Of a DNA stretch of 64,000 nucleotides, positions 24,077 to 34,560 are shown in pieces (within the stretch, counting starts at the first letter, position 1; every line of letters begins with the position of its first letter). Origin of the DNA: Thuidium tamariscinum (taxonomy: Eukaryota > Streptophyta > Bryopsida > Hypnales > Thuidiaceae); contig OX344751.2 in assembly GCA_947034885.2 (NCBI GenBank), forward strand, positions 46,529,082 to 46,593,081, in the 5' to 3' direction. The notes beneath the pieces are model-generated. The model was not told where the DNA came from and ran no database searches. It worked only from the letters and a program-made list of their open reading frames with translations. The translations under genes were made by a program, and so were the position numbers.

Positions 24077-24664
24077 ATGTCGAGGAGAGCACGCTTCGAG
24101 AAAGGGAAATGGGTAAGTACCATCAGACCATTGTGCTAATATTGTGTTTGCCTTAGTAATGAATCTAGAGCTTTCAAAAACAAATGAAGAAGATGATTGA
24201 CTTCACTTTGCTTCTGTTGGCAGCTAGCGAAGGAGGACCTTCCTCCACGGTGGAGTGACCGACTCCAACCAGCATGTCCGAAAATCAAGCAAACTGTAGG
24301 CGACATCTCACCTATCGATACAAACTCCTCTAGCAGTAGTGATGCGCCACAACATCCTTGTACTACGAAAGTCCCCATAGACATGCCTATTAGTGAACTA
24401 GATCTCGACTTGGTGGAAAGCCAAGAACAACAAGATGGGTGGGCACAACAATGACCATCATCTTACGAGGGTTCTTCTTCTGAATCGGAAGAAGATGAAC
24501 ATGATTACTATATAGAAGCAGCAGGTTGGCCTCCAAAGCTTTTGCGTAGCCAAGCTTCCTTCACTCACAAATACCAAGAGGCGAGGAAGTCGTGGCCGGA
24601 GAGGAACATCGGCGCCCAAGTCGCAAGCTCAGAGCCAATCAGATTTACAGAAGTAGCTCCCTAG
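24077..24664 (+). pseudogene. N-terminal exons of the piggyBac transposase
   Basis: A short exon from ATG at 24077 to 24112 (MSRRARFEKGKW) is followed by a textbook donor GTAAGT at 24113. A pyrimidine-rich acceptor ends CTGTTGGCAG at 24223, and the frame then reads LAKEDLPPRWSDRL onward. The intron is 111 bp and phase 0. Exon 2 is Ser- and acid-rich (SSSSSD near the start, SSSESEEDEHD later), as is usual for the N-terminus of piggyBac transposases. An in-frame TGA at 24452-24454 interrupts it, and the frame closes with TAG at 24662-24664. No catalytic residues lie here. The link to the downstream DDD domain is inferred from position and orientation inside the same TTAA-bounded element. Confidence 0.5.
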
Positions 24665-25453
24665 CCTTCTGACTATTGTGGAAGACAGCAGCCTACATTT
24701 GCATAGGGGGAAGGCAATGCGGGGAATTCAAGGGTCCAGCCGTTCCCGCGTGGCAAGGAGGGAGGACCGGTTGACTTTTCAAATTTGAATGTGGAGTGCT
24801 TCAACGGATAGAACCAGCAGCAGGCGGAAGATAACTTTCAACAAGGCTAGGAAGGGATTGTTGCTAGGGATGGCAATTTAGGATTATCCAATAGGTTAGT
24901 GAACTAGAATCCACCCTGTATTGTTGGGCATTTTTTGAGTAGTTAGCTAGCATTTTGAAGTTGTGATATGTTTTTGAAAGCCTTTTGGAAGGATATAATA
25001 AAGACTACAATTTTCAACAACTATATGGAGAATTTGAAAACATTTAGAATTTTTTTTCCATAGATCAATATGTATAGATGTTCTTCACATATTTATATTT
25101 TCTTGGAAAGCCTATTGAGATCAAATGAAGAATATATTGAAGAAGTCAGATTATAATGAATAGAACTTCAATCAATCAAAAATAAAAAATCTAATAAACT
25201 ATAAGACGTGGAAAAAATAAGATTGTCAATTCATCCAACCCCTAAAGTTCATGAAGCTTCTAAGTGTTGATCCTAGTGAACATGTACTTTTTGGTAACAA
25301 AAGAAATGAGACACTACAACTTCCTAGGAAAAAGTTATTTTGACATACAAACTTCATTGTCCTCGGATCAGAATAGGTCCAAATCCATGTTCTTTATACA
25401 TTTATAGTTAGTTGGTGTGATTATGAATTTCTCATTTTATTTTTTAGAATTAC
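24665..25453. other. Non-coding interval inside the piggyBac element
   Basis: AT-rich, with no frame, probably intronic or decayed sequence between transposase exons. No separate element recognised. Confidence 0.35.
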
Positions 25454-25456
25454 TAG

Positions 25457-25630
25457 CACTACAAAAAAACGAGGGATTAAATGACTTGTCCATAGAGTCA
25501 TTGTGGACAACAATAGTTACAAAACTGTCATTTTGTAGTCATTTTGTAGTCATTTTGTAGTCATTTTGTAGTCATTGTTGTCCACAATGACTCTATGAAC
25601 AAGTCATTTATTCCCTTGTTTTTTGTAGTG
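25457..25630. mobile_element. CACTA-type MITE with internal 11-bp tandem repeats
   Basis: Begins CACTACAAAAAAACGAGGG and ends with the complement of CACTACAAAAAACAAGGG. TAG flanks both ends (25454-25456 and 25631-25633). About 25529-25570 is four copies of tcattttgtag. It shares the ATGACT/AGTCAT vocabulary with the larger CACTA element at 62191, so it is probably a deletion derivative of that group. Confidence 0.8.
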
Positions 25631-26074
25631 TAGAGTGAAAAAATAAATCTTTATGTAAAATTCCAATGAATGATATTTCAATCAATGAACAATTGCAATT
25701 CATGGAGTTTTTATAAAGATGTAAATCCTTCCTATAGATAGGAATTCTACACTACAAATTTTTATTTGCAACCTTGCAATTTCAATGTTTACATAATGAT
25801 AGCTCTACATTGAGTCAAATCCTAGTGAAAAAGCATATATAGTTACAACACTTATTTTATTTCAATATGTGAAAATGTCATCTTGTCATTCTAATGTCTC
25901 AATTTACCAATTGAGTTTTTTCTGTGGTCCACCATGTTATCAAAATGAAGTGAAATGTTATGAACTTGTTTTCTCAAAATTTGAATATTTTTTGGTTGGA
26001 TATGTCAAGAAACTTATGATGGTGGTTTTAGGCAGGACCACGTATTTGGTATCCCCCCTTTTCAACCGGAGTAG

Positions 26075-26309
26075 AGAAATGAAGAGAGCTACAATTTTGA
26101 TGAAGAAGGTCCTAGTTTCATACCTCATCATGCCAACTCTTCAAGGTTGCAATTCACAGGGAGGGTTCCGGCAAGGAGTGCGCATGAAGGTGCTTCAATG
26201 TTGAATGATTTGCCTAACATTGATGATGCATATGATGGGGATGAAAGTGATGATGGAAGAGATCCGGATAATCCAAAGGGTGTGAAGCATAGGTTCTGTA
26301 ATTCAACGT
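26075..26309 (+). pseudogene. piggyBac transposase fragment, acidic linker before the DDE domain
   Basis: An open frame begins after a TAG at 26072-26074 (possibly an exon start at that AG) and runs without a stop to the retrotransposon border at 26309. It is rich in Asp/Glu (DDAYDGDESDDGRDPDNP), typical of the region ahead of the piggyBac DDE_Tnp_1_7 domain. Reading continues exactly in frame at 44977 after removing the retrotransposon, through N-S-T-W-S-Q-S-N, which shows that the LTR element split this gene. Confidence 0.7.
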
Positions 26310-26943
26310 TGTCGTGATGTGGGCCGTCTATTAGGTAAATTTAGGCATCAAAATTTATTCAAGGGAAATTCCACTAGTAGAAAATCTCCCCGGTTCTGTT
26401 GATTTGGTCCTGTTGATCATCAACGCGACCAAATCAACAGAACTGGGGAGATTTTCTACTAGTGTTCCAAGTATTGATGGGTTAGGGTTTTTGGTGGCTA
26501 GTCTCACCGGGAGGTTATGTCTTGGGAGGGTATTTAAAGGGGAGGCTTTCCCCTTGGTTGCTCTCTTGTGTATTCGATTATTTTCCATTACTTGGAGTTG
26601 GAAATTGAGTGATTGTGTTTGGGAGCCATCTTTTTGTTTGAAGTTCTATTTTGTTCTTTTTGTTGATATTGGGTTTATGCTGAAGGTGTGTTCTTCAAGC
26701 TTGAGAGTGTAGTAGGCAAACTCGAGGTGGCTTCGAGTGCTACCATTTCTGTTAGGTTTGAGAATCGAGGGTTGAGGTTTGAGTTGTAGATCTTTTCGTT
26801 TAGACTTTATTCTTTTCGATAAGTGATAGGTTTAGCTTTTGGCTATATAGCTTATTGTTTCTTTTCATTTCTTTTTACTTCATAGACATCTACTACAGCC
26901 AGAAGCCCCGTGCTTTTCCGGATAGACCGCAATTCTTACGACA
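26310..26943 (+). repeat. 5' LTR
   Basis: 634 bp, of which 96 bp are a CACTA foldback plus its duplication. It contains TATTTAAA at 26531-26538, a probable promoter TATA box. Compared with the 3' LTR it lacks a ~37-bp tandem copy near gggtttttggtggc and a 14-bp copy near gaggtttgag, and shows a few point differences. Confidence 0.9.
26372..26464. mobile_element. 93-bp CACTA foldback element inside the 5' LTR
   Basis: Two 38-bp arms (CACTAGTAGAAAATCTCC... ) are inverted copies with one mismatch. TTC flanks both sides (26369-26371 and 26465-26467). The 3' LTR at the matching place reads gggaaattccaagtattg with no insert, which is the empty site and proves the exact borders. CACTA end plus 3-bp duplication assigns the superfamily. 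Confidence 0.9.
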
Positions 26944-26947
26944 TCTT

Positions 26948-26965
26948 TGGTGAACCCGACGTAAA
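26948..26965 (+). other. Primer-binding site
   Basis: TGGTGAACCCGACG starts 5 bp after the 5' LTR. A TGG start matches the CCA end of a tRNA. I cannot say which tRNA. Confidence 0.5.
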
Positions 26966-27004
26966 CATCCGGAGTAGTAGTGTTTGTGAGTTTTGAGAGG
27001 TGTT

Positions 27005-28000
27005 ATGGATTGTGAGGGAGGGTTTGGGGGTGATGGCGGTGGAGGTCCGCCAGACGATGGATTTGGTGGTGGAGGCAGAGTTCCAGATGTTGGTATGCTG
27101 CGTATGTTAGAGGCAATGAACTTGCTTTTGCAACGTCAACAAGATGTGCAGAAGAGGGAGGCTCAGGCAATAAAGGCGTTGCACTCTATTGTGAATCGGA
27201 TGGATCAGTTCGATGGGCGTGACATTTTGAAGTACATCCATTTCTATACTCATGAGATGGAGTTGAACAAGGTGGCCGAAGAAGAGATGATTGCAAACTT
27301 CGAGTTAGCTGTGATTCCGGAGATTCGTGGACGAGTGCAGGAGCTGATGGATAGTGATGGAGAGAACTGGCGTGATTTTGCCCAAGCATTGAAGGAGGAG
27401 TATTTTACGGAAGATTCAGAGAGGGTGACAAAAAGAACCTTTTTGGAGTGGGTTGCACGACCGGGTAAGGGTTTGACAGCAAACGAGCTACTTCGAGAGT
27501 TTGAGCGCCAGTTTGTGCAATTGACGGGGACTGAAAAGGCAACTTTGGAAGTAGAGAAGACAGAGCTATTGATACAAGCAGCAGATCCATGGTTACAAGA
27601 GAAGCTTGAGCCGCTTTTGGAGGATCGTAATGAAGAGTGTGGCTTGAAGTCTGATTGGAAGGATGTTGAAGGTGCGGTGTCTTTACTTACGAAGAGGCAA
27701 CGATGGAGAGACAAATCTATGGTGAGTAGTGCTAAGACTGAGGTACCGGCTGTAACACACTCTAAACCTTCTCATATTCCAGCAAAGGTAGAAGACTCAT
27801 CGATGGATGAATTAGTGAAGGGGATGCAGGATTTGAAGTTGAAGTTTTCTATGCTTGAAGAGAAGGGCCAAGTTTCAGGGGATTCAACATCAAAGCAGAA
27901 GATTGGACAGGCAGGTGGGCGATTGCCTCCTCGATGCATGTGGTGTGATAGTTTTGAGCATTCACGGAGAGACTGTCCTCATTTCATAGAGGCTTTGTGA
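27005..28000 (+). CDS. gag: Gag polyprotein of the Ty3/gypsy element
   Basis: 331 residues from ATG at 27005. It forms the virus-like particle shell that packages element RNA in the cytoplasm. The N-terminus is Gly/Asp-rich and the middle is an alpha-helical retrotransposon Gag-type region (residues about 60-210). Residues 311-324 form a zinc knuckle, C-x2-C-x4-H-x4-C (CMWCDSFEHSRRDC). A TGA directly follows the knuckle region at 27998-28000. The same frame continues into the protease region, so Gag-Pro may originally have been continuous and the TGA a CGA-to-TGA change, or the stop may be read through. Confidence 0.85.
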   Translation: MDCEGGFGGDGGGGPPDDGFGGGGRVPDVGMLRMLEAMNLLLQRQQDVQKREAQAIKALHSIVNRMDQFDGRDILKYIHFYTHEMELNKVAEEEMIANFELAVIPEIRGRVQELMDSDGENWRDFAQALKEEYFTEDSERVTKRTFLEWVARPGKGLTANELLREFERQFVQLTGTEKATLEVEKTELLIQAADPWLQEKLEPLLEDRNEECGLKSDWKDVEGAVSLLTKRQRWRDKSMVSSAKTEVPAVTHSKPSHIPAKVEDSSMDELVKGMQDLKLKFSMLEEKGQVSGDSTSKQKIGQAGGRLPPRCMWCDSFEHSRRDCPHFIEAL

Positions 28001-29326
28001 AACAATATTGTATTTTTCAAAGATGGACGGATTCATTCACGAGGGACAGGATTACCATTGGAGACGAACTTTGGTAAAGGTGGTATGAAGGTGTTAGCCG
28101 AGGGATTAGCAAAAGATCAAGCGAGTGTGAAGGCAGAGTGAAGTACATATGGAGTTGGGCTTGTTCATGATTGTGTAGGTGTGAGTATTGATGGACCGAA
28201 TCATTTCAATGCGGTGTGGACGAGAGCTATGGAACTTGCTGAAGGCAAAGGACTTACAGAAGACAAGTTGTGTTTAGCAGGCAGTTCTATTCGACAAACT
28301 ACGGGGTGGGATGATCCGGTGGACAGCTTATCTGTTCATGCATATATTGCAAGGAACCAACATGAAGCACTAGTAGAAGAGAAGCAGAAGAGAGATGATG
28401 TTGGTGAAGGTACATCGAAGAGGGCCAACAGGACAGAGAGGACACAACAGGCAAAGCCAGGGCCGGATGTTGCAATGAAAGGGAAGGGCAAGGCTGTAGC
28501 TTACAAGCTACAATCGGATATTGAAGCTGCTACGGATTTGAAGAAGGTGTTGGAAGAGCGTATATTGAATGGAAAGGTGGAGTTTACCTTGGGTGAAGTC
28601 CTTGGGATTGCAAAGCGGGAGTTCCATGAGGTTATTATGGACATCATTAAGCGGAAGAGGCACAGTTTGGGAGATGCTACAACTACAGATGCTCAAGGTA
28701 TTAAGGTGGAGGAGGATGAAGAAGATGAAGATGTTATTGACCAAATCTTTGGAGGTGTTGTAAGAATGGTATCAGTTCCAGAGGATGGAGAAATTCGAGC
28801 TTCAAGTCACTATTCTCGAAGTCATTGGGCAAGAGCTACAACAGAGACATTGGTTAAGCTAGGAGATTTAGAAGAACCTGTTGTTGCATTGGTGGATCAT
28901 GGCTCGGAGATCAATCTAATGTCAAAGGGATTATATGAGCAGGGCAAGTGGCCTATTGACACAGACCATGGGTGGCTAATTAGAGCAGCCAACAATACAC
29001 GTGGAGACTTGTATGGAGCTTGTCTAAATGTAAGCGTGGTGATTGGAGATGTGAGGGATGAGCAAAACTTCTTTGTGCAGGTTAATTCTTCTTACCCTGT
29101 CATTCTTGGACAGCCTTACAATACAGCTACACGAATGGAGACAAAGGTTATGGACAATGGTTCAGCATATGCTAGGATTAGAAGTCGGGATGGCAAGCAG
29201 GCTGTACAATTTTTGACTGTCTGTGCGGATCATGAGAGAAACCGTGAGAGTTTGAGGGCTCATCCTTTGCCAAAGGTGAGTAGAGAGTTTGGAAAAGGTT
29301 TTGATTACATGAGGGATTTTCATTAG
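28001..29326 (+). pseudogene. pro: Protease region of the retrotransposon, interrupted by stops
   Basis: The Gag frame continues past the TGA at 28000, meets another TGA at 28139-28141, then stays open to TAG at 29324-29326. The segment 28181-29326 has 381 codons. The active-site loop is VALVDHGSEINLM (catalytic Asp at 28895-28897), with the later ILG (SYPVILGQPYN) of retropepsins. D-H-G replaces the common D-S/T-G. Before it is a Lys/Glu-rich linker with no known domain. The downstream pol frame is shifted and overlaps this one by about 20 nt near 29305-29326. With two internal stops this copy is probably not able to make protease. Confidence 0.8.
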
Positions 29327-29406
29327 ATGCCATTGTAAGGCGGGATTGCAGTGGTGTAGGGGATAGTGGTTCCCCGCAGAGTAGGGAGAGAGATGGAGCT
29401 TCAGGT

Positions 29407-32400
29407 TTGGTTGGGTTATCTCGGGATGGATCTATTTTATACAAAAATACAAAAAAAATAAATAGAGAAGAGAAGAAGTACATTGGGAGTATTGAGAGTG
29501 AGTTGAGGAAAGTAGGGGAACTTGAAGATGATGAGCATATATCAGGGGTATTTGAAGAAACAGGTTTGAGTGATACAATGGGAGAGTTGAGGTTTTTGTT
29601 GGAGACAAGTATTGAGGGTGAGGACAAGATAGTGGGTATGCATTCAAAGGAACTTTATGATGAGGTAGAGCGGTACATTGACGGATATGAGGTGCAAGTT
29701 GATACAAAGTATAAGACTGTTGCAAAGAAGGTTAAGCCAGTAGCAGTGCCGCTACTGTTGGATTGTGAGGAGAAAGTTGAGAGGGCCACAATGCAGCCAA
29801 ACTTAAGGGATCCAAAGAAGATTGGACATGAATTTACAGATATGGCTTTGAGTGGACTTAAAATTGGAAATGAAGATTTTCTAACAAAGGTTGAAGCAAG
29901 AAGTTTTAGAGAGATGTTGATACACCATGGGAGAGCATTTGCATTTGAACCACATGAGATTGGATGCGTTGATCCGGGAGTTGTTGCACCTATGGTCATC
30001 TTTACAGTTCCACATGTACCATGGAATTTGCGACCGATTTCAGTACCAAGAGCGCATTTGCCTCAGTTGATAGAATTGCTTGATGAAAAGATCAGGATGG
30101 GAATATTAGAGCCTTCTATTGCACCGTACTCAAATCGGTGGTTTATAGTTCCTAAGAAGAATGGGAAGCTGAGGTTTATTCAGGACTTGCAACTAGTGAA
30201 TAGGGTGACAATTAGAAACATGGGTTCTAGCCCAATTGTGGATGAATTTGAAGAGGCGTTTGCTGGAAGGGCAATCTATTCAATGGGAGATCTTTACTCA
30301 GGATATGATCAGTTCCAATTGGCTATACACAGCAGAGACTTGACTACATTGAAGACACCATTGGGTTTATTAAGAATGTGTACATTACCTCAAGGGGCAA
30401 CAAATTCTGTTGCACATATGATGAATGCAATGAACAAGGTGCTGAGGGACTTCATTCCTCAAAAGACTATGCCATTTTTGGATGATGTACCTATTAAGGG
30501 ATGTATGGAGGAAGAGAAAGATGAGACATTGGATGGAATGGGGTGTCGAAAGTTTGTTGCTGAGCATATTGAGGATTGTCACAAAATTTTATCAAGACTG
30601 GAGGAGGTTCACTTGACTTTATCGGGGGTGAAGTCAATGTTTGGAGTAAGAGAGGTTTTGGTTGTAGGACACATGTGTGGACCGTATGGACGAAAGCCAT
30701 CAATGGAGAAGGTGGATGCTATTCAAAGAATGAAAGAGTATGAAAATACAACAGAGGTGCGTCGATTTTTAGGAGCATGCATTTTTTATTGCATTTGGAT
30801 TCCACACTATGCACATATAGCAGATCCGTTATATTGTCTATTGAGGAAGGGGCAGAAGTTTCAATGGAGGGAAGAGCAGAGCAATGCAATGAAAAAGTTG
30901 AAAAAACTTCTTTCTTCACCACCTACATTGAAGAAGATAGACTATGACAGTGGAAGGCCAGTGATATTGACAGTGGATGCCAATCCAATTGGAATTGGTT
31001 GGGCAGTTGGTCAAGATGATGAGAATGGTAAAAGATATGTAGTCAGATTTGGAGCAAAGGTTTTAAATTCACGACAACGGGCCTATGCTCAGGTTAAGAG
31101 GGAATTGTGGGGTGTTGTGACTGCTATGAAGAATGAGAAGGATTATTTGATTGGAGCTGAAGTAGTTGTAGAAACAGATTGTCTTCCATTATTGGGGATG
31201 ATTGCCAGTTGTTCTACACCAGACTTAGCTATGTTGAGATGGATTGCCTACAGTAAATCTATGGATCCAGAGTTCAAGCACATTGCAGGGAAGAACAATC
31301 CAGTTGCTGATATGTTGTCACGTGCAAGATATGAAGGTGAAGAGGAGATGGTTGATGAAGATGAAGATGTTGGTACAGATTTTTATTCTACTTCATTGAC
31401 AAGAAAGGAGGGCTTATGTTTGGTCACACCATTGGAGTCGTTTTTAGAAGAATCTTATGAAGGTGAATGGTTGCAAATTGGAAGATATTTGAATACATTA
31501 CAACGCCAACATGGATGGAGTGATGCAGACTTCAAGAGGATTCGACGGAAGGCCTACGGTTACTTTCTCCAGGCTGGAGTTTTATGGAAACATCCAAAGA
31601 AAAGGGGTGGAGTACCTCAACGAGTAGTGGGTCAGTTAGAAGAACAACAAAAGATTATTAGTGAATTTCATGAGAGTAGATGGACGGGACATCGTGGCAT
31701 ATGGGCAACTTTTACCAAGGTCAAAGAGAAGTATTGGTGGAAGGGTATGTACAAGGATGTAGTGAAGTTTGTTGAAGCATGTATAACATGCCAAATGTAT
31801 TCAAACGTACGCCACAGGGACGGATTGCATCCTACATTTCCATTAGCCATCCATTACAAATGGGTGGTTGATTTAGTAGCAATGCCTACGGGAGTTGGAC
31901 AGAAGAAGTATCTGGTGCTTGCTCGTGAGGATTTATCAAATCAAGTGGAAGGACAAGCTTTACGAACCAAAGAGACTGAAGTGGTTTGCCGTTTTCTATT
32001 GGAAGAGGTGATTTGCAGGTATGGCTGTGTGGGAAAAATTACTGCTGATAGAGGGGAGTTGGATGCTAAAGCAGCACCTGATTTTTTTGGCAATTTGGGG
32101 ATCAAGCTTGCATTGACATCAACTTATAATCCAGAAGGCAATGGTAAAAGTGAGCGAGGACATGTGTCAATTGTCAAGGCATTAGTGAAATCTTGTGATG
32201 GTAAATCAAATGATTGGCCAAGATTATTGCCTTTTGCTCTATGGGCTGATCGTACTACCCACAGTTCTGTTACTGGTTATATGCCTTTTGAGTTGATGTA
32301 TGGGCAAAAATCGGTCATGCCAATTGAAGATGTTGTGCCTACATGGAGTGCACTACCATGGGAAGATGGACTTAGTAGAGAGGAGCTTTTAGCATTACGT

Positions 32401-32805
32401 ATTCGTCAACTTGAAAGAAGACCGGAGGACATTGAGAGTGCTGTCACAAAGTTGGAGGCAAGAGAGAAGAACAAAGACAGATTTGACCGCAAGCATCGAT
32501 TGCGTTCTCGACCGATTCAAGATGGTGATTGGGTGTTGGTGTATGACAGCAGCTTAGATAATCAACATAGTACAAAGAAGAAATTTGCCAAGAAGTGGTT
32601 TGGGCCATATGTTGTGAAGCAAGCCTATGATAATGCTACATATTTGTTGAGAGAGTTGGATGGAACAGAGTTGAAGATTCCGATTGCAGGTAAACAAGTT
32701 AAGTTGTTTCGCCGGCGTGGTGAAGACCTCAGATTCGAAGACTTTGATGGAGTTGAAGTTGAAGACAATGAGGATGCGGAGGATGACCAGAGGCTAGAAG
32801 ATTGA
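29407..32805 (+). CDS. pol: Reverse transcriptase-RNase H-integrase polyprotein
   Basis: An open frame of 1132 codons; the same frame is open back to about 29305, so its true N-terminus comes from a frameshift off the protease frame, not from an ATG. Reverse transcriptase has the FLDD box at residues 357-360. RNase H has Asp 524 (TVDANPIGIGW), the YAQVKRELWG segment and VETDCLP. Integrase has an H-x6-H (from 755) and C-x2-C zinc site, then the D-D-E core at Asp 822, Asp 881 and Glu 916. A GPY/F motif (WFGPYVV) lies near 1065. No chromodomain is visible; the end is an acidic tail. It copies element RNA to DNA and inserts it in chromosomes. The long intact frame suggests a fairly young insertion. 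Confidence 0.9.
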   Translation: MVGLSRDGSILYKNTKKINREEKKYIGSIESELRKVGELEDDEHISGVFEETGLSDTMGELRFLLETSIEGEDKIVGMHSKELYDEVERYIDGYEVQVDTKYKTVAKKVKPVAVPLLLDCEEKVERATMQPNLRDPKKIGHEFTDMALSGLKIGNEDFLTKVEARSFREMLIHHGRAFAFEPHEIGCVDPGVVAPMVIFTVPHVPWNLRPISVPRAHLPQLIELLDEKIRMGILEPSIAPYSNRWFIVPKKNGKLRFIQDLQLVNRVTIRNMGSSPIVDEFEEAFAGRAIYSMGDLYSGYDQFQLAIHSRDLTTLKTPLGLLRMCTLPQGATNSVAHMMNAMNKVLRDFIPQKTMPFLDDVPIKGCMEEEKDETLDGMGCRKFVAEHIEDCHKILSRLEEVHLTLSGVKSMFGVREVLVVGHMCGPYGRKPSMEKVDAIQRMKEYENTTEVRRFLGACIFYCIWIPHYAHIADPLYCLLRKGQKFQWREEQSNAMKKLKKLLSSPPTLKKIDYDSGRPVILTVDANPIGIGWAVGQDDENGKRYVVRFGAKVLNSRQRAYAQVKRELWGVVTAMKNEKDYLIGAEVVVETDCLPLLGMIASCSTPDLAMLRWIAYSKSMDPEFKHIAGKNNPVADMLSRARYEGEEEMVDEDEDVGTDFYSTSLTRKEGLCLVTPLESFLEESYEGEWLQIGRYLNTLQRQHGWSDADFKRIRRKAYGYFLQAGVLWKHPKKRGGVPQRVVGQLEEQQKIISEFHESRWTGHRGIWATFTKVKEKYWWKGMYKDVVKFVEACITCQMYSNVRHRDGLHPTFPLAIHYKWVVDLVAMPTGVGQKKYLVLAREDLSNQVEGQALRTKETEVVCRFLLEEVICRYGCVGKITADRGELDAKAAPDFFGNLGIKLALTSTYNPEGNGKSERGHVSIVKALVKSCDGKSNDWPRLLPFALWADRTTHSSVTGYMPFELMYGQKSVMPIEDVVPTWSALPWEDGLSREELLALRIRQLERRPEDIESAVTKLEAREKNKDRFDRKHRLRSRPIQDGDWVLVYDSSLDNQHSTKKKFAKKWFGPYVVKQAYDNATYLLRELDGTELKIPIAGKQVKLFRRRGEDLRFEDFDGVEVEDNEDAEDDQRLED

Positions 32806-32862
32806 TTAAGGCCCACATCATTTTAGATCTAAATCAGCACATGCCGGAGGATGTGTAGGTTT

Positions 32863-32874
32863 AGATGGGGTGGA
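32863..32874 (+). other. Polypurine tract
   Basis: AGATGGGGTGGA lies directly before the 3' LTR start at 32875, the position and composition expected for the plus-strand primer. Confidence 0.7.
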
Positions 32875-33186
32875 TGTCGTGATGTGGGCCGTCTATTAGG
32901 TAAATTTAGGCATCAAAATTTATTCAAGGGAAATTCCAAGTATTGATGGGTTAGGGTTTTTGGTGGCTAGTCTTACCGGGAGGTTAGGGTTTTTGGCGGC
33001 TATCTCGCCGGGAGGTTAGGTCTTGGGAGGGTATTTAAAGGGGAGGCTTTCCCCTTGGTTGCTCTCTTGTGTATTCGATTATTTTCCATTACTTGGAGTT
33101 GGAAATTGAGTGATTGTGTTTGGGAGCCATCTTTTTGTTTGAAGTTCTATTTTGTTCTTTTTGTTGATATTGGGTTTATGCTGAGG
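32875..33186 (+). repeat. 3' LTR, first part
   Basis: Matches the 5' LTR from its first base to the word gggtttatgctga, then is cut by the hAT. Here a ~37-bp segment (gggtttttggYggctaKtc...gggaggtta) is present twice in tandem, once in the 5' LTR. Confidence 0.9.
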
Positions 33187-33356
33187 CAGGGTTGTTCTGC
33201 CGGACATTGCGACATCGCGACATCGCGACGTCACGAAACGTCTAGTAGACCCTCCGCGACGTCCATAAAAGTCAAATTTACCTTTGACTTTTTTAAAATT
33301 ACCACGTGGAAAATAATGCCACCTGGATGCCATGTGGCATCCACGTGTTACATTTT

Positions 33357-33417
33357 AGGGCGACCTCGGGTAGGGGCGACCTCGGGTGGGGTGACCTCGG
33401 GTAAGGGCGACCTCTTT
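33357..33417. repeat. Left subterminal repeats of the hAT
   Basis: Four spaced copies of GGGCGACCTC or a one-base variant, mostly followed by GGGTA/GGGTG. They are the complement of the motif found near the right end and in the internal array at 38.7-39.7 kb. Confidence 0.75.
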
Positions 33418-33479
33418 CTTTTTTCTTTTTTTCTTTTTTCTTTTTTAAGATTTCTATTCCCAGTGTTAGATTCTTGAAT

Positions 33480-34560
33480 AAGATTTGATGTTGCTTTACA
33501 GTCTTTTGTTGCTTACAAAGAAAGGATAATTTTGTGACGATGGACTTTTACACCCGAGAAGGAATGGATCTGATTTCCATATCTTGTATGCATGCCTATG
33601 CACTTAGTGATTTGGAACAATCCAGTCAAAATCACATAAGTTAGAATAAAGACATTATTTTGTGGCATATTTTAGCCCTTATGACGTTACATTCCTTTGA
33701 CTAGCAGTTACAAGTACTATTTCGGAACATTTCAATCACTTACAAGGAAAAAAGTAAAGGCATTTGAGATATATTTAACCTTGCTGACTCAATAGCCTGG
33801 TCTCAACTTTACTGCAAAGCCAGAACAATGAGTTCAAATTTACATGAACCATTGACAAAAAATCAATAAAAGCTGTATGAGGTTTTTTTTAAAATTAACA
33901 GATTCACAGCAAAACGGATTGATTCTACACAGAGATTACAGTAAGTGATTTAAACAATCCACCTGTATTAAAGGGAATCCAGCCTTGACCGAATTGGAAT
34001 AAGGGACCTTTATAATGTCCACATGCCGGATGGGATGACCACCTGGCTCTCACGCTGGTTGGACTTTTTTGGAACGAGGACTAAGCAAGTGAGCTGGACC
34101 CACCAGAACCGGTCGTTCCAACTGCCTCGCTATTTCTGGCTCCGTTCAGACTCGAAGTGATCCAGCTCCTTTGCAAACCAGTTGGCAACGAAGGAGAAGC
34201 TTTTTTTATTCCTGGATATTGAGTTGAGACACTGTTCCAAGGCTTGTTGCAGTTTCGTATGCAGCAGGATTCAACATGACGTCGTCACAACGTGTTAGCA
34301 ACAACCAGGTTCAGGAGTAGTGCCTACTGTGGATGTCATACAATGTGGAATTTCTTGTTGTTGAATGTTTAATTTGTTCCCTGTGAAAGCTATAACATGC
34401 GTTGTGGTCTGTTGACACCCGTTGCACCTCACTAACACTACATTGGATTGTTTTTGTTCTTGGGATGGGCACAGGTGAGGACCACATCCTCTTGGAGCAT
34501 TCTAAACGTTTTTTGGCAAACCACAACTTCCACATAGATACTTGATGGGTTAAATCTAAG
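33480..34560. other. Unique GC-neutral segment within the hAT, possible captured host DNA
   Basis: About 1 kb without repeat vocabulary, higher in GC than its surroundings and with gene-like words around 34020-34320. No domain-bearing frame: the 74-codon reverse frame at 34311-34535 is not recognisable. It resembles a promoter or 5' region of a host gene picked up by the transposon. This is inference from composition only. Confidence 0.35.
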
